From assembly GCA_033980235.1 (NCBI GenBank), contig CM067069.1:15139828-15203827 (forward strand): DNA of 64,000 bases, read 5' to 3'. The stretch comes from Diadema setosum (lineage: Eukaryota > Echinodermata > Echinoidea > Diadematoida > Diadematidae). The translations under genes and the position numbers were made by a program. Below the pieces are notes generated by a model. The model had not been told where the DNA came from, did not search any database, and saw only the letters and a list, made by a program, of their open reading frames with translations. Every line of letters starts with the position of its first letter. The first letter of the stretch is position 1. This document shows positions 1-12,268 of this stretch, piece after piece.

Positions 1-244
1 TTACACAGACTACTGAATCACATTGACGTTAACGGCAGGAAGGTGCAAGCGTGAGCAATGATCTTGAAAACATGCTACCCCTTTCATTTGTTTGTTTGTA
101 TGACTTGGTTATCAGCTGTAATGATGCTGCTGATGTAGTGAGTGTCACATTACTAGTGATTAACCTTCCCCAATTCTCGTGGTTAGACATGTGGGGGTAT
201 TTAGCGGCGGCTGGAGTGAAATCAAACCCAGTCAGTGCATGATC

Positions 245-2590
245 AGCATATTTTTATGCCTCCGCAACGAAGTGGCCGGAGGCATTATGTTTTCGGGTTG
301 TCCGTCCGTCCGTCAGTCCGTCCGTCCGTCCGTCCGTCCGTCCGTCCGTCCGTCCCGTTTTGTTTTTGTCAATATCTCAAGAACCGTGTGGTGGTTTTAC
401 ATCAAACTTGCTATGAGGGTATATCCTTGGGGGATAATACTTTGTGTGGATTTTAGGGTCACAGGGTCAAAGGTCAAAGGTCATAGGTTATTTTGTAAAA
501 AAAAGATTGAAATTTCAAGTTTTTCTCCATATCTCGCAAATGGTTCAAGGTATCTTCATGGAACTTAGTATATATGCTTGTACCGATGGGCAGTGATTAT
601 CTAGGGAAGTTGGGGTCATGGGTCAAAGGTCAGGGGGGTCAAAGGTCAAGGTCAACTCCTCAAAATATCACTACTTTCCTTAAAATGCAATATGCCTGCA
701 GGTTTTTATGCCTCCGCCACGAAGTGGTGCCGGAGGCATTATGTTTTCAGGTTGTCCGTCCGTCCGTCCGTCCGTACGTACGTCCGTACGTCCGTACGTA
801 CGTCCGTCCGCATTCGTTTACACGATAACTTGAGTAATATTGACTGGAATTTTACCAAACTTGGTCCAAGTATAAAGTATGATGGGGCAATTAATTGATT
901 AGATTTTGGGTGAAATCGGCCAAAGGTCAAAGGTCAAGGTCAAATCATTAAATTGTATCTGTTTACGCGATAACTCAAGACTGGATTCAGCAAATTTCAC
1001 CAAATTTGTCTGAGGATGATGTATGATGGGACAATTACTTGATTAGGTTTTGAGTGAAATTGGACAGAGTTCAAAGGTCAAAGATCAAGGTCAAATCCTA
1101 AAATTTATCTGTTTACGTGATAACTCTAAACTGGATGAAGCAGCTTTCACCAAACTTGGTCCAAGGATGATGTATGATGGGGCAATTAGTTGAGTAGATT
1201 TTAGTGATATTGGCAAGAGGTCAAAGGTCATAAGGTCAAGGTCAAATGCTAAAAACGTTGCTATTTCCCCCATATCCATGCAATGCCCGAAGGTATTATC
1301 TTGAAACTTATTGTAGACATGTACTACTGCATAAAGATTCTCCAGAGAGAGTTTCATGTCATAAGGTCAAAGGTCAAAAGGTCAAAGGTTAGGTGAATAT
1401 GTTACAATTTCACTTTTCTTGCAAATGGTTCAATGTATCTTCATGGAACTTGGTACAGACACATGTACTGACTGGCAGGGATTTTCTAGGGAATGGGTCA
1501 CCAGTCAGGGGGTCAAAGGTCAAGGTCAACTCCTCAAAATTTTACTATTTCCCTCATATACTAGTATATGCAATGCTTACATTATTATTTTTAAAACTAA
1601 AACTTGATATATACATGTATTCCCTAATGGAGATTCTCTGAGAAATTTCCAGCCAGAAGGTCAAAGGTTAAGGGTCAAAGGTCAGGTTTAAATGCAAATA
1701 TATATTTTATACTGTAATTACACTCTTTCTTCATACCTTGAAAATTACTCAATGCATAAACTTATGAAAGGGTAAGTCAGAAGTCGAGTAAAAGTTCTCA
1801 ATTCCCCAAATACAGGTACCTGCACTCTTAGACAATTATAGCAAACCTAGTTAAAGGAAAGTGAACATTCAAGATATTTCTGACAGACCTGTCATTTCAA
1901 TATTTTGTCAGTTTTGTGAAACTGTCATAACACATTGTGAAGACATTGTACCATACACCTATTGGGAGAATCATGCATTATGGCGGAGGCATCAGTCGCC
2001 ATAGCGACATTTCTAGTTGTTTTTGTTTTAACTTGATGTATGCATGTATTACCCAATATATATTCTGTAGGAAGTTTCTTGCCAAAAGGTCAAAGGTCAA
2101 AAGGTCAAAGGTCAAGTGAAAGTGCTGAATTGCACTTTTTCCTCCATATCTCAAAAGTAACTCAAGGTATCATCATGAAACTTACATATGCATGTTCAAC
2201 CTAACAGTGATTCTCTTTGGAACTGTGAGGTCAAAGTTCAAAGGCCAGGTTTAGATAATGCTATTTTCCCATTTGATACTGAAATTATACTTTTTCTCAA
2301 TACCTTGAAAATTACTCACTGCATAAACTTATAAAAGGGTCAAAAGTCAAGTAAAAATCATCAGTTCCCCAAATACCTGCACTCTGACATTTTAATCATT
2401 CATCCAATTGAACCTAGTTCTAGGAAAGTGAACATTCAGCACATAATCGTGGCAAACCTGTCATTTTAATATTTTGCCAATTGTGTGAAACTGTCATCAC
2501 ACATTGTCAAGACATTGTACTATAGACCTATTAGGAGAAGCATGCATTATGGCGGAGGCATATCAGTCGCCGTAGCGATATATCTAGTTA
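245..2590. repeat. AGGTCA-rich dispersed repeat array
   Basis: Repeated modules begin with a hairpin TGCCTCCGCCACGAAGTGG..CCGGAGGCA (near 258 and 709) followed by a CCGT/TCCG microsatellite, then copies of GGTCAAAGGTCA, and end with GCATTATGGCGGAGGCAT..CAGTCGCC..TAGCGA (near 1974 and 2545). No protein-coding gene; the short ORFs are microsatellite translations. A decayed inverted relative (TGACCTCTGACC) is near 44775. Confidence 0.8.
299..357. repeat. CCGT tetranucleotide microsatellite
   Basis: About 14 near-perfect TCCG units. A second array with interspersed TACG units lies at 754-811. Confidence 0.9.
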
Positions 2591-3199
2591 TAGATGAAAT
2601 TATCTACTTTTCTTCCATGATTGACTTTTGAAATTCCATGAAACTGTCAGATATGGTCCATCTTGACATTTCTGATAGCCACGGGAAATATCATTGATAA
2701 ATTAGGTAAAAGAATGGTAGATCGAGGATTTAAAACACTGACGCCTTGTTGTCTGTACCACCACATAGATTTGTATACTGTATACAAATGCATTCACAGC
2801 ATTCACACCAATTCTCTTTCAGCTCTGCACATGTACTGAACAAGTGAGCTATTTGTTTTCACTCCAATTACATTGTATACTAAATGTGACATATACCCGA
2901 TCATGAGAACTATAGAATGGCGAAGAAGAGCGGCAACGGAGGATATTTCTTTGATATCATCCATGTTTCTTGAGAAATCATTGAATGTTTGTTTGTTTGT
3001 TTGATGCTAACTGTGCCACTAAATGATTTAGCAATGATTCAGATTTATGCTGTTGTACTGTTAAGCTTGTGGTGCAATATTGCTTCAACTTGTCAGCACC
3101 ACTTTACGGAGTGATGATTACTGAATATCGGTAAGTCAGGTCCAATAAACTGTGAAATTGCTATTCGAAGATAGAAAAAAATCAAAATCAAAACTTATG

Positions 3200-3900
3200 T
3201 TGATGTAGGACAATGGTGATTTTCATGGTACCTGTGCTCGCTAGAATAGATGTACAATGTAGTCCATATCGATCGAGTTCCACTTGCCACCAGAGTCATC
3301 TCGCCCATAAAGAAAAGCAAACAGAAAAATGCACACAGACTCTCGACCAAAGCTCTTCTGGCGATAGTCATGGACTAAGTAGTGCTAGTGTCAGTGGTAC
3401 AGTACGCGCAGTAAGAAACGCCTCCATCAATTTCGTTTTGCAATGAAAGTTCGTTATCAAATCAGTAGCAACGAAATCGTCCGTAAATTTTTGCCAACAA
3501 TTTCTGACGCTTTGTTGACGCAATTTCATCCACATCCGCCCACGCAATTCCATTCCGTAAATGCGTTTGTCATTCGGAAAAAGCGTGTTTATAGCTTGGC
3601 AATTTCGTCCAAATTTCATTAGAAGTGTCCAAGGTGCATGTGCACAGGCCACAGCCGAGTCACTGCAAAATGATCACATATTTTCTGTCGCAAAAATCGA
3701 CAAGTAGCATATGAAATGAGAAAAGCAGATAGGTGTAGAATTCACCAGATACACATAATATTAAAATGGTAACATGTATACATATATCGATGTTGTTTTA
3801 TTGAAGCAGTTTCATTTTCTCTTGGTTCAAAAACAAAATTTGTAAAAGTTTCAATTTCCCTTACCCTGTAAGTACGGTACTGTTATCAGGTTGTTCACTC
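3200..3900. other. Unassigned stretch
   Basis: Overlapping short ORFs on both strands (77 codons plus, 94 codons minus) without recognisable domains. The segment 3440-3620 is rich in CGTAAAT/ATTTCG words, as in foldback elements, so I do not call a gene. Confidence 0.3.
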
Positions 3901-3915
3901 CTGGTTTGATCTAAA

Positions 3916-5870
3916 CTAATGGACCTTCTGTGTGTTCACAGATTGCTCATCGAGAGAATTGAGTTTGAGTGCTACACCTTCAACGATGAGTATAACCTTC
4001 TTCCCAACCAATCTCAGAACTGCCTCAGGACCTGTCCAAAGGTCACTCTTGTTCCCATCATTTGGAAGAAAAGCCTTGAAATCAACTGACTTTAATGTTT
4101 TAGAGCCTTCAAGGAGTATTTTTCCACTATATCTTTGCCAGAGCCACTCTTGGAATTGATAAGAGCTTTCCATATAATAAACATGTCAGTGGAAACTACC
4201 ACATTTTGCCTGGAAGCAAGTCACAGACCTCCTTTCTGACATATGCATCGCATATGGCACTCTCATTGTGTGGGGTGAGGTACATTAATGAGATCTTGTC
4301 CACAACTGCTTCCTTCTTGGGGCATTGACACGCCTGTCTTGCTATACTTTTTCTTGAAGAGGCCAAATCCGCGGTCTGGTAAGAATTTTGTGTGTCCAGC
4401 TAGGAGGGAGTTGAGAGAGATGGTCTGGTGAAGGCCCTTCTGTGTGCACCAGCACAAGTACCAAAGCAAGTCAGAACTTGTTCTTATTTTGTCCTGCGCA
4501 GTTGTTGCTATGTAGGCCCAGGTGCTTTTCTCCAAGGCTGTACACTGGAACCACCTGGCTTCCAGCCTTTATTATCTCCAATGGTGTGCGGTTGGTTGTG
4601 TATGCGAATGGATTATAACAGATTAAAAAAAGAGATATAACAGATAAAAAGAGATATGAAAGGGTAAAAATTTATGGCAATTTATGGATTTTAAACACAG
4701 ATGTCATGTTGTCTGTACTGCCATGTTCATAGATTGGAACCACCTGGCTTTCAGCCTTATCTCCAATGGTGTGCGGTTGGTTGTGTTTTGTCTTGCTTGA
4801 GCTTTGGTAGACACATTTGATGATGTTGTCCAGCATTTACATGGCTGTCTTGCTGTTCTTTTCCTTGAACAGGCCAAAGCCAAGGTCAGGTGAGAATTTT
4901 GTGTGGCCAGCCAAGAGGAAGTTGAGAGTGATGGTGTGGTGAAGAACCTTCAATGTGCGCTAGCACAAGTACCAAAGCAAGTCAGAACTTGTTCTTATTT
5001 AGTCCTGCGCAGTTGTCGCTATGTAGGCCCAGGTGCTTTTCTCCAAGGCTGTACACTGGAACCACCTGGCTTCCAGCCTTGTCTCCAATGGTGTGCGGTT
5101 GGTTGTGTACGCGAATGGGATATAACAGATAAAAAGACATATAAAAGGGTAAAAAGGCTACAAGTACCAAAGCAAGTCAGAACTTGTTCTTGTTTTGTCC
5201 TGTGCAGTCGTCGCAATGAAGGTCCAGGTGCTTTTCTCCAAGGTCATAGTTCTGAAGGAAGAAGTGCAGATAGGAGATGACTAAAATGGAGGCCCTTGGA
5301 AAGACACATCTCTTCATCTGTTAGGAAATTTAAGTAAGAACAAAGAAACAAACAAGTTAATGAGGATAGAGAAAGCATGAATATTACAATTTCTACCAAG
5401 AAAGGTAATGTAACGAATCCAATCTTGAGCTGTAATGATCTTTTGCTAGAGTGTGTGTAAATTGCAACCTTCTCATAGAATATGAGACTAAGAGTAGTAT
5501 TGTCATCAGAATAACATTTACAAGAAGAACATCTTTGGCAAGTCCTTTATGGCCCAATTCATGTTCTGGACAATTCTCAGAGAGTCAATTCTGGAATAGT
5601 AGCCACTAAAATGTCTGTCTGTGTGTTTAAGATATTTAGCTCACAGCATAATATACACATTGTTATTGTTAAAGATGTAATATATAAATCGGATACATAA
5701 AAAATAATTTGTTGTGCCTTTCCCGTAGATTTAAAAAGATTCAGATTCAACATAAACATAAAAGTCTAACATCTCACCTGTTGGCCAACACCTCCTCCAC
5801 TAACTTCAAACATGCCACACTTCCGATGTGTCAGAAAGTACATAGGTCCAGGCTGTAGAGGGGATGGGTA
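3916..5870 (-). pseudogene. Decayed DUF7869-like gene with internal repeats
   Basis: Minus-strand pieces in order: GPMYFLTHRKCGMFEV ending at a GTGAGA donor (near 5860-5779); VISYLHFFLQNYDLGEKHLD then LHCDDCTGQNKNKF (5281-5180); IGDKAGSQVVPVYSLGEKHL then HSDNCAGLNKNKF (about 5110-4982); and a third copy leading through a frameshift into LLWYLCWCTQKGLHQT and SLLAGHTKFLPDRGFGLFKK (4535-4300). These motifs (LH-D/N-NC-GQNKN, L-AGHTKF-PD-GFGL-K) are typical of the DUF7869 family common in invertebrate genomes. Stops and frameshifts make this a pseudogene. The 85-residue minus ORF at 3916-4173 may be its degenerate end. Confidence 0.6.
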
Positions 5871-7020
5871 TTGAATGAACTTGCTGTGCATTGTCAACTT
5901 AATAATGCACAGCAAGGCCGATAGAGTCAGGGAGGGGGGGGGGGGGGGTGGCTTATATTATAAATTCTAATAGATTTTTTGTTTTAGGGCAAAGTTATCT
6001 CTCATTAAAGTGTTCTGAAAAATCATATTATTATATTGGGTGGGGTAAGGCACATTGCAAACAGAAAATAAAGCAACATCACTGAAAAGTACTCTTTTAC
6101 TGTGGAAATGCCCGTACATTGTTTACATGTGAGTTGACAAAAATATGAATAGAAAAGAAAACTAAAGAACAAGTAGAAAAATAGCACAATATTTTTAAAA
6201 ATTGATTTTTTAAGCATTTTTTTTTTCATTTTCATGAAAGAAAAATTAACCCCTTTCATAAGTAAGGCCAATCTTATACTACCCTTTGTTCTGGAGGGGC
6301 CCCGACTGATTCTTAAGCTGATGATTAAGTCCTCGCTGTTTCAACAAACAACAACCCAAATATACATCTTCCTATCGCACAACCATATTTAGCAACCTCT
6401 CTCCCACGGTCATGAAGCATTTACGTATTCTCAGCCACACCAAATGAAGAAAGCATAAAGTAATAGCAATAATTATAAAGACCATTCTGCTAATAGTAAT
6501 ATTGATAATGAATATATGAAAATACCACTACCAATTTCAAATCAAGTACTTCTACATTAATTTTATTCTAATTATAGTGATAATAGTAGTAGTAGTAATA
6601 ATAATAATGAAAGTAATAATGATGATAGTAATTATATTAATGATATTAGTGAATTATATTATTATCATTTAAGCCCATACCTTGTGCATGGTTCAAAGCC
6701 TGGAAATTTATCTACTGTATCACACTGCTATTACTACTACTTTGAGATAAATGAAATAAATGAATGAATAAATGAACTTAGAAACAATTCAATTAAATTT
6801 GTCTCACAAGTCTTACAACATTGATTGCATAGTGTTCTAAGAGGGGCCCTTCCCATGAACTTTCAAGCTCGTCCCCTTCTCCTGGGTTATACAGGACGAA
6901 TTACTTATGTGCACTAGTTGCATGATCAATATACCCCCTGAACTATATAACGTTATCCTCCACCTCAAACTTGATTGATGGCCCTTCCCACAACATCTGC
7001 TATAGTCAATTCGACTATCT
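5870..7020. other. Noncoding stretch
   Basis: AT-rich, with a long G tract near 5932 and TAATAA-type simple sequence at 6585-6660. No gene seen. Confidence 0.5.
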
Positions 7021-8008
7021 TTACTTTCCCATTATGAATGTCTTCCACTGTTTGTTTCTTGTGTATTCACATGTGGTTTCCGGTCCACTGTCATAGATAA
7101 ATCTCATACCCTTTCTTGTCGTGCATGTGATAATGGCCTGATTCCTCTCTCTTTGCCCATCCTCTGAAACTGTCAAGTGATCAACAATCTTCCCTACCAA
7201 CTCCTCATACTTCACTTTTTTTTTTCTTCTTCTCTTCCACCCGACCACAGTATGCGATTAACTTCTCTTGAAAAGCACACATGCTCACGTAATCCGCCTC
7301 GGCCCTACTCTCTTCTCGTCTCGGTCGCTTCTTTTCACCTGCATCTCTGATGACTCCCAGAAGGTGCTCTTCCAATTCTACCACACTTTTCTCCTTCCCT
7401 TTCTCACGTTATACATTCAACCTTCTTTGAATATTCGCATCCCAGAACGCATGCCTCCTTGTCAGAAGCTGCACTTGCAGCATTTCTGAGCACTTCTTCC
7501 AGTCTGAGCACTTCACCCCTCACAGTCTTTCATGCACCATTCCATACTCCGACATCCATATCCCCCAAATTTCTCCACCACGGTGACATATGCACTTTTA
7601 CTTCTCACATGTTTCCTCACTTCACGTTCCCCTGCCTTCTGTTGTTTGCTTATTCGCTTTTGCAGCTCTTTCATCCCACAAGTGCTATACTCTCTTGCTG
7701 TACGCATCTCTCACAGCCTTTTTGCTTTTCCCGGCATAGTCAATTATCTCTTCACGGTCAGTTATGGAGAGCCCCTTCAGCCATTTACTTGTCTTATTCC
7801 TGACATTCATGATAATACCCTCCAATAACAACATACTTGCACTCAGCTTCAGTCGCATTAACCTATCAAGCATTCTGAAATCCCATTCGACCCCTACATT
7901 TGTTTTGGGTACACTCTTTGTCTCCCTCATCCCAATTGCCTCCAATTTCTGCATATATTCCTGAAGGCAGGTGAGCCCAAGACTCCCGGGTCTTTTTATT
8001 TCTGTCAC
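7021..8008 (-). pseudogene. Decayed ORF of an unrecognised basic protein family
   Basis: Three minus-strand frames abut: 7685-8008 (LLEGIIMNVRNKTSKWLKGL, then SITDREEIIDYAGKSKKAVR), 7513-7707 (MKELQKRISKQQKAGEREVR) and the region to 7021 (KSVVELEEHLLGVIRDAGEK, and YDSGPETTCEYTRNKQWKTF). They read like one lysine/glutamate-rich protein broken by frameshifts near 7705 and 7510. I do not recognise a domain with certainty; layout resembles multi-copy, probably transposon-derived, proteins of marine invertebrates. Confidence 0.4.
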
Positions 8009-8036
8009 TTCAATCTCCTTTCACGTGTACAGTGTA

Positions 8037-8309
8037 CACATTGTGACCCACACTGTATCGTGTTGTCTACTACTTCTTTCTCCTTTCACATTCACACATT
8101 GTGACCTACAACTGAATGTATCGTGTTGTCTACTACATTTACTTCTATCTCCTGTCACATTCACACCATGACCCACAACTGACTGTATGGTGTTTTCTAC
8201 TAACTGCTATCTCCTGTCACATACTCACATTGTGTCCACAACTGACTGTGTCTTGTTTACTACTGCTATCTCCTGTCACATACTCACATTGTGACCACAA
8301 CTGACTGTA
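8037..8309. repeat. Minisatellite, ~60-65-bp unit, about five copies
   Basis: Units share CACATTGTGACC, ACAACTGACTGTAT and CTATCTCCTGTCACAT; later copies are better conserved than early ones. Confidence 0.75.
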
Positions 8310-8495
8310 ATGTATGGTATTTGTTTCTTTCTTGTATTTTATCACACAAAGACATAGGGACCCATAGTTACGAGTGTCGTGCTTTAGAGAAAAATGTTGC
8401 TTCTGACTTTGCTTCTATTATTCGCTTTACATACATGCGCAATTGAATAATTTCTCGCATTCACTGCACATCTTTAATGACACAGACACACAAAT

Positions 8496-8699
8496 TCAGT
8501 ATAACTTAAAGAGTTCCTTGCCCTTCCATCTAAAATGAAAGCGAAAATCACTATCACACTTTTCTTCCCATCTTGCAGCTTCTCTTCCATCAATTAACTC
8601 TCCATTATACTCAGCTAGGAATGTTCCAGACGGTACATCTTTGGTTGACAGAACCCCCCATTCATATATTCCCATTAATGCACTCCTCTCGACAACCAA
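8496..8699 (-). pseudogene. SET-domain fragment
   Basis: Minus strand reads ERSALMGIYEWGVLSTKDVP then SGTFLAEYNGELIDGREAAR and FRFHFRWKGKEL, matching the start of a SET methyltransferase domain (GxGVxA...G.F..EY.GELI...EA..RE...Y.F.F). The catalytic NHxxxPN part is absent, and the frame stops 3 codons after KGKEL, so it is a single leftover exon or a fragment. Confidence 0.55.
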
Positions 8700-9822
8700 A
8701 TATAATGTATGGCAACGTTAGCTAGGTTTTAGTCATAAAATGAGCCAAATGTTGAAATGATAAGATTTCCAAAATTCAAATTTCTCCAAGTTCGTCTTTT
8801 GCGTTATGGGTCCTCTGTGGCCCTAAAGTTTGAATGAATATAACACAAATGGCAGTTATATGCCTATTAGTACACTGTATAGATAGGCCTAAACCCTACA
8901 TTTTCTGATATATGTTGATGCATACAATGGCTGCCATGTGCTGCAAGTTCAGGAGTAGGATGGTACCAGTAGGCCCTATGTAGATAATTGGGGTTTGTTT
9001 TCAACCAAACTTCCAATTAAAATTTAACTGAATAACAGAGTTCTATGACATGTAGGCCTACCTGTTACATGTAACATTCCAAAATTGATTGCTTATTAGT
9101 ATCAGTGCTGCCATTTACAAGTAGATCTATTGTTAGATCTAGAAAATAGCTTTATTATAACCCATTGAATACAGTGCCCAAGTGGACATTTTGGAATGTA
9201 GAGACCTGTGTATAGTTGAAATCTATAAGGTCAGAGCAACAAATCTAAAACATGTACTTTAAGCCTAGATGAACACTAAACACTCGCAGTAAAGGATATC
9301 TATAAACAAGTTGTGCAGTGTAATAGTACTGGTACAATACATTGCTTTGCAATAGTAAAGTCAAATAGTCCTATTGTAATCCTATTAGTATTACCGAACA
9401 GTATCTTATTTCTTAGGGAACGCGTACATTGTGAATAGAAGCCTGTGAAACGACTCGTAGACCTATATTTGCGTTCATTGCACTACGTACTGTTATCTCA
9501 CAAGGGAAGCCTGTGCAGAAAATTGCTAAACTGCAGCGAAAAACACTCAAGTAAAAATTTACCTCAAATTTTAGAAATAATTTGCTAAAATTTCGATGTT
9601 CATTATTCTGCACTAATAACATTAACCAAAAATACAATGCATAAATTTTAGTTTATACATAGCATACGTACACATCTTACACACTTACAAAACATATTAT
9701 GCCCCTATTGAAATAAAAATCCAGACATTGAAATCAAAGAGCACTTGACTTGTCTCTTTCATGAGGCAAGTGGATTAATATTACTCTAAACATACATTAG
9801 TAATTATGGAGAAAAAGCAGTT

Positions 9823-9967
9823 TTAGTCAATTGTTTTGCTTAGAGTAACATTATCATCAGTCACCGAGTATTTTATTGATGCTGGTAATGGCATTTCTGT
9901 GTCAAAATCCACATTCTGTGGAATTGAAAGTAGGTCCCCTGACTCGAGAAATGCCTATATTGGATAA
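9823..9967 (-). pseudogene. Orphan terminal exon, copy 1 (one in-frame stop)
   Basis: 145 bp after acceptor TTTTCTTCCAG: one base then 47 codons and TAA. Reads YPI, a TAG stop, AFLESGDLLSIPQNVDFDTE, MPLPASIKYSVTDDN and ends TID. Same length and frame as copies at 10756 and 19889, which are open. No family recognised. Confidence 0.5.
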
Positions 9968-10755
9968 CTGGAAGAAAAAAAGAGAAATAGAAACGTGTCA
10001 TTAGTTGTTCACATAAGTTAAGATGGTGAAAGACAGAAAATTTTATGCTTAAATGTGAATACAGGTGTAATTGTCATGAAAATTGGTTCATTTATTAGAT
10101 AATGATTAATTGGCAATTAAGATAACTTTTCACTGTGGCAAGATGTTCTGTAACGGTACATGCATTGGGAGTTTTAAAGAACTGTATAAACAATCTTTTT
10201 TATATTAAAAAAAAAATACTGCATGACAGATTTTTATTCTTGTGAGATATTAGTAACCACTTGCAGTGCATGAAATATTAAAGAACATTCAAATCTGAGA
10301 GAAATTTCAACATAGGAAATTTTAAATTATAGGCCTTTTCAGCGCTTTTATTTTCAAATTATTACTTCTTTATGTGAATGAAAGTATCCATTTCCGGAGT
10401 GAAAAATAATCGAAGAATCCACTGTTGTTGTATATCATTATTTTCTTTAAAAATATGAGTTTTATTTTCTCCATAAGAAAATGGCAAGAATTTTGTCAAC
10501 TTCACATGTTCGCTTAAATGTTAGATTTTTGTAGTAATTAGACGAGGTGCCAGTGTAATAATGAATGAGTTTATACATACATGTACAAAGTAGCATATGT
10601 ACACATCTTGCGCACAGTTTAGAAACATAATATGCCCCTATTGAAATAAAAATCCAGACATTGAAATCAAAGAGCGCTTGACTTGTCTCTTTCATAAGGC
10701 AAGTGGAATAATATCATTCTTAACTTACATTAGTAATCATGGAGAAAAAGCAATT

Positions 10756-10900
10756 TTAGTCAATTGTTATGCTGAGAGCAATGTTATCATTGGTCACCAT
10801 GTATTTTATTGATGCTGGCAGTGAAGTTTCCATGTCAAAATCCACATTCTGTGGAATTGAAAGTATTTCTCCTGACTTGAGAAGTGCAAGTATTGGAAAA
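10756..10900 (-). CDS. Orphan terminal exon, copy 2
   Basis: 145 bp, acceptor TTTTCTTCCAG, open for 47 codons to TAA: FPILALLKSGEILSIPQNVD, then FDMETSLPASIKYMVTNDN and ending SITID. Upstream exons not identified; a short open stretch with its own acceptor at about 10951-11024 (STSALLSQMR) is a candidate. Confidence 0.45.
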
Positions 10901-11827
10901 CTGGAAGAAAAAAAGAGAAATAGATAATATTGATCTAAGGCTGTAGAGACATTTCTGCTGAACCATTCTCATTGTCAATGCCGATTATGACACCTCTCAT
11001 CTGACTCAGTAGAGCTGATGTAGACTGTAATAAAATGTGAAAATGACATTTTTCAATATTCATGAATTGGTTTAAGTAGGTTGAGAGTCATACAATTTGT
11101 GCTAATTCAGATGAAGAGTAAAAATGTTTTCAGAATTCATAACTAATCATTATGAATTAGGATCATGACGTACTAGAAGTAGTCTCAGATAATAATGCAT
11201 TCCTCTGTGCTTATTATAGAGTAACAAAGAAAAAAGAGCATGCATAAAATCTACATTAAGTCATCAAGAAAGTTGTTGGTATTAAAGTTATATAGGCTTA
11301 CTGCTATATTAGGAGATTGAGATCAAGCGGTATTATCAATCTCATTCAATGTAATTTTTTGTTTCTTCAAAGTATTAGCTTATCTAATCAAGAAATAAAA
11401 TTTACAATTAATTTCTTTAGTCTACACGTTATGATGCCATTTACATGTATCTCTAACCTAGAGACTACAACTTTAGAAGTTGTGTCAAGTTTGAATTAAT
11501 TTAATTTACGCTGCCACACAACCATATCCTGCCGGCTTTATTTTGCCATTATTGCTGCACAAAAATCCAGGTTGTGTATCTTTCTCGACAAAACCAATGC
11601 TCCGACTTTACTTTCGCTCCCACATAGGTATGGTGTGAGTGTCCAACAATTCGACTAATCTCCACATTTTCCACATGATGTTCTTGAAACATCATGTATC
11701 CGTCATCTCTCCGGTGTGGCTTCAGTCTCTGAGGGGACCATTTGCATTCCGTGACAAGGTACGCAAAAACGTCACTTCAAGTTATTGCTTGGAGATCTTT
11801 CAGATTTGAAGTTCAGGCCACAGATTT

Positions 11828-11857
11828 TTGTTTTGTTTTGTTTGTTTGTTTGTTTGT
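11828..11857. repeat. GTTT microsatellite
   Basis: TTTG repeats. Confidence 0.8.
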
Positions 11858-11967
11858 TTTGCTGCTACACCCAAGCAACGCATGCATGCAAGAGATTGCT
11901 GCATCAATAGAGTTGAGGCTTTCGAAAGACAGGAGTGAACGTCGCTGGAGATGCAACTGCTGTCACT

Positions 11968-12265
11968 CAATGCAGACAAGGTTTGTTCGGTGAAAAAGAC
12001 AGGTTCTTGGAATGGCGGGGAGGAGGTTCCTGCTTTCAGTCTTTGAGATAGCTGATAGCGATGACAGGACTTCCTCTGCCTCATTGGGGAATTGCTTAGT
12101 GGGATCCAATGGCAGGGATGCGTAGCATCGTCCATCAGAGAGTTGCTGTTGGGCTTCTACAATGTATTTGTCTTTATCTTGAACAGTAACTGCTCCTCCT
12201 GTATCTGCTGGTTTGATAACTATGTCATCATTGTTTTGGAGGGGTTTGTTGGCTCGTAGAGATGG
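11968..12265 (-). pseudogene. Penelope-like retroelement RT fragment
   Basis: Minus-strand reading contains DDIVIKPADTGGAVTVQDKD then KYIVEAQQQLSDGRCYASL and LDPT, the signature lead-in of Penelope-type reverse transcriptases (IKPADKGGA...DY..EA..QL.D...Y..L..DPT). The frame ends at a stop near 11968 before the expected LPKIHK-type motif, and the upstream part is cut by the foldback MITE. Dead fragment. Confidence 0.65.
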
Positions 12266-12268
12266 ACT

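Larger units (their letters stand above)
9655..10935. repeat. Duplicated blocks around orphan exons (left pair)
   Basis: Two copies of a ~400-bp block (9655-10120 and 10545-10935) with shared sequence such as TATTGAAATAAAAATCCAGA, plus a ~130-bp block at 10183-10315 that recurs at 19539-19670. Confidence 0.8.

Noticed and set aside
179..828. ORFs with VRPSVRPSVRP repeats
   Set aside because: Translations of a CCGT microsatellite within a dispersed repeat.
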